Origin: Scedosporium boydii
Taxonomy: Eukaryota; Ascomycota; Sordariomycetes; Microascales; Microascaceae
Length of the DNA: 64,000 bases
Assembly (NCBI GenBank): GCA_002221725.1
Contig: NJFT01000033.1
Location: 1-64,000, forward strand
Direction of reading: 5' to 3'
Shown here one piece after another: positions 12,001-23,203 of this stretch (position 1 is the stretch's first letter; each line of letters starts with the position of its first letter). Below the pieces are notes generated by a model. The model saw nothing but the letters and a program-made list of their open reading frames with translations. It made no database searches and was not told the origin of the DNA. A program made the translations under genes and the position numbers.

Positions 12001-12946
12001 GAGAGCTCTCCAAAACGGTGGGCAACTGCCTGGGTTTATCAGGCCCTTGCAACTTCGGACTTGAGACCGCGATTACCGCCTCACAAGCTGATATCGACTT
12101 GGCCTTGGGCATGAACTTTGCTTGCCTCGACACCTTGGGAGCAACGTCCCCTGCCGACGTACATACTCACGAAAGGGGCAAAGAGTCATACAATTCGAGA
12201 AGTTTCCTCCAATTTTCTTGATGTTTGCGAGAGGCAACGTCGGCGAGCTGAGAGAAAATGCAGATGCCTGGGTGGCAACAATGGCCCAATCAAGCCAGTG
12301 TTTGAGAGTATGGCTTCCGTAGAGAACAGCACAATCCCAGGCAGATATGATCAATTGATGTGCAGCCAAACATTGAGATGCTTTAAGTTCAGTGTTGGCA
12401 ATAATTGACGATGGCAAACAGACAAGAAACAAGAAAAGGATCCCCTAGAATCTGGGACACACAACATTGAAGAATATTTTAGTAGCGTGGAAGCTCCTGC
12501 TCACTGTAGAAAGTGTATACTAGTGTAGACAAAGTCCTGATTCTTGTGGGAGGAAGATGCTCTTGTGAGAGGACAATGGGTGATAAAAAACAGAGAAGGT
12601 GCTGATTAATCAGGCCTTCTACCAAGATCCATCATTGATCCCCAGCCTGGCCCAAGCTTATGCCTGCTGGCCTGGCCAGACTCTCTCTCATTACACCATC
12701 CCCACTAAAAGCTGCCTGGACTTTTGGTGTGGGAGCTCCCATAGTAATGCTGCAACTGTGGGTTATTAACTCCGGCCGGATTATCTCACCTTGTGACGAA
12801 CAGTTTCCATCGACATCTACCTTCCAATAGCACAACCAACCCTCCTCCCTCCTTATCAGCAGCCCATCACTTCTCTCTTTCCCAGTTTGTGATCTTATTT
12901 TGGGCTTTTCCACGACTCATCTTGTCCCTGCAGACTCATTTTGACC
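9065..12946. other. 3.9-kb intergenic region without a supported gene
   Basis: Divergent promoter region of the calpain (-) and UFD2 (+) genes. Open frames here are all under about 120 codons, overlap on both strands, lack recognisable domains and do not join by plausible splicing. A pyrimidine-rich stretch at 12820-12945 precedes the UFD2 start. I see no tRNA, repeat array or transposon remnant. Confidence 0.6.
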
Positions 12947-15900
12947 ATGGATCCTGCTGATAATCCACCCCCTCCAGCCCCTCCACCTGGAGATGGCCCG
13001 CCTGAGGCCCCCGACAGAGAGGCAATGGAGAAAGTATGGGCTTGCTTCCCTTCCGCCTTCTTTGATCTCCGGACCTCCCACACTATACTCTATATGCTAA
13101 CCCTCCGGCTGTAGATCCGTCTCCGACGACTTGCGAAGCTCGGATCGTCCTCAAAGCCTGCTGATGCTTCCGGTAGCTCGACCCCCCAATCCGAGAAGTC
13201 TACCACAACGCCCTCCCGTCCCGCGAGCACGCCCGCCGCCCCTCAATCCTCCACAAATACACCTGCTTCCGTTGGCGGCGTAAAACCTCCCACGCCCACG
13301 CCCTCCTCCTCATCCCAAAAGCGACGTGTCCCGCCCGATCTCGAGCGCGCAGAGGTACGAATGGCTCAGCAAAGGAAACCTCATACTCCGGCTCCGGTCT
13401 CGCTCGAAGACTTTTCCGATAGGGTGCTCACAGATATCCTCCGGGCCACCGTCGACTCGAGCAAGGCTATTGACCATCTCATGTTCCTGCCGAACCTAAG
13501 CCAGGAGCTCAGCGATGCCGGCGACCCTCTAAAGCTCTCGGCCGCCAACTTTGACTCCGCCATTATGGAAGCTGCGTCGCAATGGCCTAAAAACAAGTCG
13601 CTACTGAGCTACCTGCTCCCGTGCTGGTCGAGGGCGCAGTCGCATAGAAACGCCCCACCTAGGGATGTGACCGAGGAGAAGATGGAAGTGCTTAATGAAG
13701 CGAAGCGACTATGTATCAGCAACTGTCTCTTCGCCTTGACGGTCCCTGATTTGTTTGGGTAGGTGTCTTCTTCCGGCATATCTGAGCCACCTTAGGCTCC
13801 GAAGGCTGCTGTAACTCTGCTAACGCCACTCCCACTCTTAGACGAGAATCCGTTCCGCAGAACCAGGGTCTCATGCCGCATCTCCTCAAAGAGCCCACCC
13901 ATCCCGAGGGAATCGACGACGAGTTCCTCCAGGAAGCTGTGAACCGTTTCCCTGACGATGACGCGCTCCCTGGTGTCTTTACTCAGGCCATGATAAACAT
14001 TAGCAACAAACTATCGACAATGAACATGGAAACGAACTACCAGCCATATGTTAGGGTGCGTTGACCCGTGATGGGGAGGGGTTGCCCCAGTAGACTGGCT
14101 GACGTTTAACTAACGCGCCCAAACCTCTAGGCCCTTCTTTTGTATTGCCGAGTCCCCGCGCTTCTGAATCTCTTGGCTCAACACCCTAGCTTCCAAATGG
14201 CACAATCAGCACGTGGTATCGAGACGCATACTATTCTGGGTCCCTTCTTCAAGATTTCTCCCGTCAATAAGGAATCTATGCAGACATTCTTCTCAGCACC
14301 TAGAACTATGGATCGGGGTTCCATCGGCCTTTCACAGGATTCCATGCGGCAGGTACTTGCCCTCCACCAGGGTGACCTCTTTACCATTACGAACGCCTTT
14401 GTGCGAGCGAGCCGTGACACCCGTAGTCGTATTCTTGACTGGTTTGCGTATATCCTCAATGTCAACCACAAACGCCGGGCCATGCGCGTTGACCCTAACG
14501 AGGTCTCCTCCGACGGCTTTATGCTCAATGTCACCCGAGTTCTAGATAAACTCTGCGAGCCCTTCATGGATAATTCCTTCTCCAAGATGGACCGCATAAA
14601 TGTTGACTATTTCCGCCAAAATCCCAAGCTTGATATCAAGGACGAGACGAAGCTCAACGCGGACCAGGCCAAGTCGGATGCTTTCTACGCAAACACTCTC
14701 CCCGGCTCTCCTCACTTTATTTCTGAAGTTTTCTTCTTGGCATTGGCCGCCCATCATTACGGCTTAGAGGGCTGCGTATCGAAGGTCAAAACTCTTGAGA
14801 GAGATATCAAGATTTACGAACGTCACCTCGCCTCCATGGAAGCCGAGAGGCCAAAGATTGGGAATGTAGGTGTCTCGGGTTTTATGCTACTCGATCTAGC
14901 CTCCAGATTTAACTAACCAATTTTGTATTCTAGAACCCCGTGCAGCTCCAGCTCTTCGAAGTCACCCTAAGAAAGCACACGGATGCTCTAGAGCTGGCTA
15001 TGCGGGTTAAATTTTCCCTCGAGGGTATCTTGCGGGATACCAAGATGCAGGAAGTGTCGCTACGCTTTATGCGCTATGTTGCCGTCTGGCTGTTGAGGGT
15101 TGCCAGTCAGACAGACTACACACCCGACAAGACTCTGCAGTTCGTGATATTTCTCTCCTCCTTATATTCCTAACCCGCATAACCATGCCACATGTACCAT
15201 GCTTTTCCGTCTTTTGTGCTCATTCGGTTTGAAAATTTCTAGTCTACCCCTGCCCGAAAAAGAACCCGAGGCATTTTCCTGTCTTCCAGAGTACGCTCTC
15301 CAGAACGTGGTCGAGAACTTCAAGTTCGCCTACAGGTATGTACCAAAGAAAGAAGATGGCGGGAACCTTATGAATTGAAGCTAAGCTGACATGAACTTCC
15401 CTCCCAAAAAGATACCTTCCTACCATTCTACCATTGGCCGTTGGTGACGAGATCATCGCTCTCTCCATTGCATTCTTGCAGTGTTCTGAGTACATCAAGA
15501 ACCCTTACCTCAAGTCATCCCTCGTTTCACTCCTATTCTCGGGAACCTGGCCTGCGCCTGGCCACCGGAACGGCGTGCTAGGCGACCAGCTGATCAACTC
15601 CAAATTCGCCAACGACCACCTACTCCATGCCTTAATTAAGTTTTACATCGAGTGCGAGTCGACCGGCGCCCACACCCAATTCTATGACAAGTTTAATATA
15701 CGATATGAGATTTTTCAAGTCATCAAGTGTGTTTGGCGGGGTAACTCCGTCTACAGCCGTCAGTTGACCCACGAGAGCAAGATGAATCGGTCGTTTTTCA
15801 TTCGATTTGTCAATTTGCTCCTCAACGACGCCACGTACGTGCTTGATGAGGCAATGGGCAAATTCCCCAAGATTCACACGCTCGAGGCCGAGTTGAGAGC

Positions 15901-16765
15901 TGGTGGTCTTTCTCGCGAGGACCAACAGAAGAAGGAGGAAGAGATCCAGCAACTAGCCGGGGCCGCGACGTCGTACATGCAGCTCGCCAACGAGACGCTT
16001 GAAATGATGAAGTTGTTTACCAAGGCCCTGCGCGATGCCTTTACCATGCCCGAGATTGTCCAGCGACTGGCCAGCATGTTGAACTACAACCTCGAGACCC
16101 TCGCCGGACCAAAGGCGCGGGAGCTCAAGGTCGAGAACCCGGAGAAGTACCACTTCCGCCCCGGCGCGTTGCTCTCCGATTTCGTCGATATTTACATCAA
16201 CCTCGGCTCGTCCCCCGACTTTATCATGGCCGTGGCTACGGACGGACGATCCTATCGCCCGGCCACGTTCGAGAGGGCGTCGACCATTTTGCGAGCGAAG
16301 ACCACGAAGAACCCTGCGGAGATTCAAGAGTGGAACAAGCTACGCGAGAAGTTTGTCGAAGCCAAACTCGAGGCCGAGCAGGCGGAGCTCGATCTTGGAG
16401 AAATTCCCTCCGATTTTGAGGACCCTATCCTCGGCGATCTGATGAAGGACCCCGTTATCCTCCCATCTAAGATGGTGGTGGATCGCTCGACGATTATCCA
16501 GCACTTGCTCTCCGACCCTACGGACCCCTTCACTCGCCAGCCCCTTACTATCGAGCAAGTGATTCCCGACGATGAGCTGCGAGGCAAGATTGAGGCTTGG
16601 AAGGAGGAGCGCATTGCGGCGGCTAAGGCGAAGGCGAAGGAGCAGTTGGAGGCTCAAGCTATCGCTGAGGCAGCGGCAGCCGAGGACGCCCTGGCCAAGG
16701 AGGTGGAAGTCGATGGGGATGTCCAGAAAGAGGATGTGGAAAAGATGGATACCTCTGAGGGTTAG
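12947..16765 (+). CDS. UFD2: Ubiquitin conjugation factor E4 (Ufd2, U-box ubiquitin ligase)
   Basis: Predicted 1110 aa from seven exons. Ufd2 extends short ubiquitin chains on substrates with Cdc48/p97, feeding the ubiquitin-fusion-degradation and ER-associated degradation routes; it acts in nucleus and cytosol. Seen: a Pro/Ser/Thr-rich disordered N-terminus (to about residue 120), the Ufd2 core (PLKLSAANFDSAIMEAAS, LPGSPHFISEVFFLALAAHHYG, FSCLPEYALQNVVENFKF, NPYLKSSLVSLL), and a C-terminal U-box at about 994-1066 (DPILGDLMKDPVILPSK, DRSTIIQHLL, DPFTRQPL). An Ala/Glu/Lys-rich tail follows. Introns: 13034-13114, 13759-13841, 14056-14130, 14866-14933, 15140-15242, 15336-15411. The fifth uses a weak donor (GTTCGT) but joins to give the conserved LPLPEKEPEAF. 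The ATG at 12947 starts a 29-codon first exon that joins in frame. Length is normal for fungi. Confidence 0.92.
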
Positions 16766-17468
16766 AAACGGGAAGGAGACTTTTTTTCTCTCTTTTTTCT
16801 TTCTTCTTGTGGTCCTTTTTCTCGGTCTTTGTTGAAGGAGCATGTGGGTTGATGTTTATGACGAGAGAGACCTCCAAAATTTTGATGACACGAAACCCCT
16901 TTTCACACTCAAAAGGATCGATTCACACCTGTTTAAGGCGCCGTTTTATGTTTCTTTCAGCTTGTTCCCTCTATAGATTGGTGGTCCCCGAAAGTTGATG
17001 TCTCTCTTAGGTCCTTGGGCGTCTTTTAGGTTGGCATTATTTTTCTTGGTCCTTTGTAGAGGATTTAGCTACGACTCTGTTCAATGCCAGTTCTCTCCTT
17101 TCCATCGAGTTGTTGATTCTTTCTGGCTGACCTTGCAGGTCAATAACGAGCACCGCAGTTCTTGGCTCTGAACCTTTTTTGCATGTTGTCTGAATATCAA
17201 GCTTTGCACCAAACTTCTCTTGTTGAAACACCCATGTCTAAAAAAAAAAACAGAAGCGAGCCACAACGCCATTTTGCTAACAAGACAGGAAATGCGCTGA
17301 TATCAACAACACCTCTTTTTGATCCAGCCACGTCAAAATATTCCCCCCAATTGAGAAAAAGAAGAAAATAACCCAATTTGCTATATGAAGATCTCTTCCC
17401 AGTCCAAGAGACCCGAGGAAGATGCGCAAACTCATAATAAAAAAGAAAGTTCTACCCCGGCCTAAAGC
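16766..17468. other. Convergent 3' region of UFD2 and ARG8
   Basis: The 703 bp between two converging stop codons hold T-rich sequence downstream of UFD2 and A-rich runs (for example 17240-17250) that suit 3' untranslated and polyadenylation sequence of both genes. No gene is seen. Confidence 0.6.
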
Positions 17469-18907
17469 TCATGCCCTAGTCGCAACAATGGCGCTCTCAA
17501 GAATCTTCAGGCCCTCCTTAATCTCCTCTTCCGAGATCAACAGGCTCGGCACGAACCTAAGCGTATTATTCCCCGCCGAGATGACGAGGAGACCCCGCTC
17601 CCTTGCAGCCTTGATGATGGGGTTAGGATCCTCGGTGAGCTGAAGACCGAGAATGAGACCCTCACCACGGATCTCAGTAATGAGCTCGGGGAAGGCAGCG
17701 CGGAGCTTCTCGAACCCTTCCTTGAAGACGGCCGACTTGGCGACCACGCCGCTCTGGAGGGCAGGATCGGTCAGACGACCAAGGATATAATGAGCGAGCC
17801 TGCAGGCCAAGGGGTTCCCGCCGAAAGTGGTACCGTGATCGCCGACCTTCATCTTATCGGCGACGTCCTTGGTGACGAGCACGGCGCCGATAGGGAAGCC
17901 GTTGCCCAGTGCCTTGGCCGTCGTCAAGATATCCGGGTGAGCGACCTCGGGCAGCGCCGCGTGGGCCCAGAGCTTGCCCGTCCTCGACAGTCCGCACTGA
18001 ATCTCGTCATAAATCAGCACGGCGCCGACCTCCTTACACCTCTTCGCCAACGCGACCATAAACTCCTCGCTTGCGACATTAACGCCGCCCTCACCCTGAA
18101 TAGGCTCAACAATAACACCGCACGTAGCATCCGTCACGAGCCCCTCAATAGCATCCACATCATTAAGATCACCGTACCGGAAACCCGGTACCATGGGCGC
18201 AAAAGGCTGCTGGTACTTGGGGTTGCACGTGGCGGACAGCGCGCCCATGGTACGGCCGTGGAAGCCGTTGCGGAAGGCGACGATTTCGAATTTGGCGCCC
18301 GAGGGGTCGGTTACCTTGCCGGCTTTGCGGGCGAATTTGATGGCGGCTTCGTTGGCTTCCGTGCCGGAGTTGCAGATGAAGACGGAGGAGAGGGTGGGCA
18401 TGCAGGAGGCTTCGTGGGTTTTTTGGACGAGGAGCTTGGAGAGGGAGCCGGTCCAGGGGTTGTGGTAGAGGTTGGAGGCGTGGACGAGGATCTTGGACTG
18501 TTGAGAAGAAGAAGGTCAGTTTACTGTCAAGTTTGCCGGGGTTGATTTGGTTTTGGAGCATTTACCTGCTTGGCGATGATGTTGCTAAACTCGGGATCAC
18601 AGTGCCCCAGAGAGTTCACGGCGATACCGGCCGTGAAGTCGAGGTATTTCCTGTCCTCGAGATCCCAGAGGTAGGAGCCCTCGCCGCGGACGAAGACGGG
18701 CGTGGGGCGGGAGTAGGTGGCTACCATGTAGGATTCATTCTCGGCGATGATCTTGGCCGAGGGGGAGCCCGGGAGGGGATCCGGGTTCGGTACTGAGGTG
18801 GTAGATTGGGTAGATTGGTAGCGGGTGAAGACGAAGCGCGGAGCCGCTTGGGCCTGGCTCAGGCATCGGCGAGCCAGGTGGGATCGGAGGGGAGCCCTGA
18901 GCGCCAT
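17469..18907 (-). CDS. ARG8: Acetylornithine aminotransferase, mitochondrial
   Basis: Predicted 456 aa; one intron, 18498-18565 (donor GTAAAT). The enzyme is a PLP-dependent class III aminotransferase that converts N-acetylglutamate semialdehyde and glutamate to N-acetylornithine in arginine synthesis. Seen: an Arg/Ala/Ser-rich, acid-poor N-terminus of about 35 residues that fits a mitochondrial presequence; YLDFTAGIAVNSLGHCDP; the cofactor phosphate-binding SGTEANEAAIKFARK; the cofactor Asp in VLIYDEIQCGLSRTGK; and the Schiff-base Lys309 in TTAKALGNGFPIGAVL. Length and all key residues match the family. Ornithine aminotransferase is the nearest alternative, but the presequence and the SRTGKLWAHAA and GNNTLRFVPSL segments favour ARG8. 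Confidence 0.93.
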
Positions 18908-20907
18908 TTGTGTTGTGAGGTATCGGGGAACGGCGAGTAACGCAGGGGAGGGGAGATCGAGGGTGTGGATGGCCCCCGATTGCGAGGAGAAGGTGGATTG
19001 AGCGGGCTTTTAAGCTTGAAACCTGGGTGGTCAAGCTTGGGTGTTTTGTTGAATGACTCTGTGTGTTGATGAAAGTGGACAGAAAAAAAATATCAATCAG
19101 AGCAGCTTTGCCGGCGATCGGCTAACAGGGGACTAGCGATGCAGTAGCGAATACTTTGATTTTGGTAGGGAGGAATTGGCAGTTGAAGGTACCACTACGA
19201 AGTACTGAGACCCCTGCTTTCTGGTGTGACATGGCGGGGCAATTGAGCACCCCAATCTGTGCCTCGACACGCCGAAGTTCGGGGCTCTTGGGAGCTCCAA
19301 GCTGCCATTGATCGATATATTTAGCTGTTCAATTATCTCCAGTTCTTTTTATCAGATCTAATCTCAATTCATTTTATTTTTCTCTATCTCGACCATCTCC
19401 TAAGGTCAAGAAGACGTGGTCTTTCTCAACTGCAGTCCCTCCAGTTAAGAGTCACCCTATTTCTTCACTAGGCTATGACACGATTTTGCGCCCTTCCTAT
19501 CAATTGATGCGGCTAAGCTCCCGGAGCTGACAAGATGACCCTCATCCTGGTCCATTGACTCACTATTTATATGGACTATTTCCCCTGAAATGGGCAATGA
19601 TAGCTCCTGCGAGCCACTCATGATGGCCTGCATTTGATGCATGATTACTTCCATGAAGATGCAGGCCGGCTTGAGTCAGTGCTGGCAGAACAGTTGTTAC
19701 CACTTGTCAACACTGCCAGAAACTCTACGAGGTCAACCTCACGAAGTTAATCGCCAGAACTCAGACTTCAGCCTGTTCGCATGTCTGTCACAAGCCATTT
19801 TTTGCCTTCCACTGCCCCCAAACTATGCCGCTACGTAATAGCGGGGCTGCGTGGGTGGCCAGGCCGGCGGAACCTTCTTCATCCGCCATCCACGTGCACT
19901 TTGCGCAGTGAGGTCTGAGTTGTCATGGTCAGACGCTTCTGCCCGTGACCATGACGAAAGTACGTACTTCGTCTGATAGCCAAGGCATGGACAGAAGGAG
20001 ATGCCATGGCCGGACAAAGGAGAGAAATGATTCAAACGAAGCGAGTCATGATGTCCTTTTCACTTTACAAAAAAATCCCAGCTCTCTCCATTTATCCCAG
20101 TTCTTCTGACTCAAAGTTGTAAACTAGACACGCATGTTTGCGTCGTGCAGGACTCGGCCGAAGCAAGGTCACTGCCGTCTTAGTTTTGTCCCCCACCCCT
20201 CGTGCCCCCTCCGGAGCTTTCACATGTCAGAGACGGAACCGGGCCGGACAACTTGGAGAAATTGGGCAGGTGCCACCCACACCATCCATTATTATCCCGT
20301 TCACGTCGTTTCACCCAGTTCTTCTCTTTGGGAGGGTTTCTTTGCATGTGCTTATTTGCCGTATCTAGCCTTATTTGATCTTCAACCTCATCTTGGTCTA
20401 TATATTTTACTCCCGTCAATACCCTCGTCGAAGTGCGGATCTCCGGTGTGTACTCTATAAGCATCTCGGGGGATTTCAACAGCTGGGTGTACATTACATT
20501 TCCGGTCACATATTCTAGGCTCCTTTGAATCTTGCCCGTTCTTCTCCCAGTTTCGTTCGTTGGCATCCATCGAGCCTTACCCGGTGCTGCGTCGATACTT
20601 ACACCTCACCAAGTCGGCCTTGTCGAAATAACACGGCATCCTAGAGCCGCTGCGCCGACTCTCGAGACACTTTAATCAAGATAGTCCATCTAGGCAAGGC
20701 GATCAAGATACCAACTGGACGCCACCTTGTTCGAGACGTTGGATAGTTGCCGGATCCCTACCAAGCTCCGAATTTCCAGTCAGCATTCCAGCCGTTCTCG
20801 GCCTTCACGTCGCCCGCCGACTTTGGTGCGGGTTGCGCGAATACCACCAGAGCCTATGATCTAAACGACGGTGCCTCCAACATTGTGTGGTCTTTTCAGT
20901 TTTCCCA
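18908..20907. other. 2.0-kb divergent intergenic region (ARG8 / alpha-beta hydrolase)
   Basis: No gene supported. It serves as upstream region for both flanking genes. It contains one exact TACGAAGTA word (19196-19204) and a near copy, GTACTTCGT, at 19964-19972. Small frames at 20134-20566 on both strands show no domain and are best read as leader or promoter sequence. Confidence 0.6.
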
Positions 20908-23203
20908 ATGATAGACCACGTTCTTGGCCGCCCGTCGGCCAAGTCGAGGAGGCTGCAGGTCCTCGCAGTCCTCTCGTTCTGGACGTTCTACCTCTTCAAG
21001 TAAGCAATATCCTAACCTGAACCGCACCCACTAGCTCTACTTGATACTAATAAAGTTGCTTTACAGAGGCCACAAGCATGGCCCTCCAGGAGCCCAAACC
21101 ATATCCAGGATATTAACCAAGTACCTCACTGCCTGGCAAACGATCGTAGCTACTTTCATGTACATCTACGCCGCCCACAACTTCTCCTCCCTCGTCGGCC
21201 TCGCCAGTCCCGAACCCATGTCCAACATGTACGACGCCACCTTCTTCCGCGCCACCTGGGTCCTGACCGCCCTCGACGCCGGTTTCTGGACGGCCATGAA
21301 GATCCGCTCCAGGCGCCTTCGAGACCTGGCGAGCATAGTGTTTTCGGTCTTCTACCTCGTGGCGGCCGAGAAGGCCGACGAAAAGGTCCGCAAAGTCAGG
21401 AGCATGATTACCGTCGACCATCTCAGAGTGGCGTGGAACAAGGGCAAGACGCCGTATCTGAGCTTCTTCCAGGGCCTTATGCGGCCTCGCTTTACGCGCT
21501 GGCCTGCTCGTGCGCTTCGCATTCCGAGGCCGGCAGAGAGCGATTACAAGGAACCCGTATCGGCTTGGTTGTATTACGATGGGCCCCTGTCGGATCTGGA
21601 GCATCATAATAGGGTTATCTTGGATATTCCAGGAGGTGGATTCGTCGCCATGGATCCAAGATGTAACGACGATAAGCTTTTCTGCTGGGCCGCGAAAACC
21701 GGTCTTCCTGTGCTAGCCCTCGATTACAAGAAGGCACCCGAGTTCCCCTATCCCTATGCTATCAACGAGTGCTTCGACGTCTACTGCACCCTTGTCAAGA
21801 CGAAAGGAAGGTGTATCGGGCTGTCGGGACACAACGTGCCCAGAATCGTCATGACAGGCGATAGCGCGGGAGGCAATCTTGCGGCCGCCACAACACTGAT
21901 GATCATCGAACGATCCAAAAATCCTATGGGCCGGAACTTGACGACCGTGGACCTACCCTTGCCGGACGGACTTGTCCTCTTCTACCCGTCCCTCGACATG
22001 AATATTGGCAACTGGATGTCGGAGGAGCAAATGTCCCTCATCCGCGACCGCCAGTTCAGGAAGCGAAACAAGAGCATCATGCGCCGCAAGGCGAGACAAT
22101 ACACCGACATCGCCCTGACCCCGCACCACTCCGACAATGAGGACGAAGAGTCCTCAAAGCAGGCCTCCGAGGACACCCCCTCTCAAAAGTCGGCCGAAGC
22201 CGGTCCTCCACCATCCCCCGAGGCTCTCCGTAGCACTCACCCCGAATACACGCACAGCGGTCCCCTCTCCCTCACCACGGAACCCGCGAAACCACCGCCG
22301 TCAGCATTGCTCCCTAAGCCCGGCGAAGAACCCAAATCCCCTTCCTCCTCCCACCGCCCGGAGCTCATGCAAACGCGCCTCGCCGTATCCTCCATGATCT
22401 CCTACTTCAACGACCGCGTCCTCACCCCCGAGATGATGCGCGCCATGATCATCCTCTACATCGGCCCCCACAACCGCCCAGACTTTTCCTCCGACTACCT
22501 CCTCTCGCCCATCCTCGCCCCGGACGCCCTACTGGCCCATTTCCCCAAGACATGGTTCCTCACGGGCGAACGCGATCCCTTAGTCGACGATACCGTCATC
22601 TTCGCGGGGCGTCTCACGAAGGTTAAAGAGTCTGTGGCGGAGCAGAAGGCTCGCGGCCTACACGTGTCCAAGCCCCCGAAGTTCGACGAGAAGGATGCCG
22701 CCGAAGTGATTCTCATCCCGCGGATTTCGCACGGATTCCTCCAGTTTCCTACCGTTTATCCGCCTGCGTGGAAACACCTCGAGCGTTCGGCGGGATGGAT
22801 CCAAGACCTCTTCATCCACGCCCAAAGAGTCAGACGTCGAGAACAACAGCTCCTTCAGCGCCAACAGCAGCGAGAAGCAGCCGCTGCAGTGGAAGAAGAG
22901 GAAGAACAGGAACGGGCAAACTACCACGCGCGCACCGAGTCGAGCGGCGACGAGGATAAGTTCCTCGAGATGGCGATGACGAAGATGCGCGTCAGGTCTC
23001 CTCCCAAGGGCGGTAAAGTCAGCAACGGTGGAGCGGACGACGGCGAGCCCGCACGGGGCCGTGGGAAGAAACCGGGACGGAGGGGAGGTCACGGGCGGGG
23101 GTCGAAGAGCTTGGTGAAGTTGAATAGTGAGGAGGATTTGTTGGGACGGAGGATGAAGGGGCTTACAAATGGGTTGGCGGGGAGGGAGGATGATGACGAA
23201 TGA
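20908..23203 (+). CDS. Membrane-anchored alpha/beta hydrolase, hormone-sensitive-lipase-like (esterase/lipase)
   Basis: Predicted 742 aa; one intron, 21000-21066, with a TACTAAT branch site. A short first exon encodes a basic N-terminus and a hydrophobic segment (VLAVLSFWTFYLF); further hydrophobic stretches follow to about residue 125, suggesting membrane anchoring. The hydrolase signature is GDSAGGNLAAA, nucleophile Ser297. The oxyanion motif is present as DIPGGGFVAMD at about 219, where HGGG has become PGGG. The probable acid is Asp534 (TGERDPLVDD) and the probable base His586 (ISHGFLQF). A Pro/Ser/Glu-rich insertion of about 80 residues separates nucleophile and acid. After the fold comes a Gln/Glu-rich and then basic Gly/Arg-rich disordered tail. 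Substrate cannot be told from sequence; yeast and fungal relatives act on lipid or steryl esters. Confidence 0.85.

Noticed and set aside
17790..18545. 251-codon + strand frame opposite ARG8
   Set aside because: Antisense to a fully conserved aminotransferase; no domain, and composition as expected for a shadow frame.
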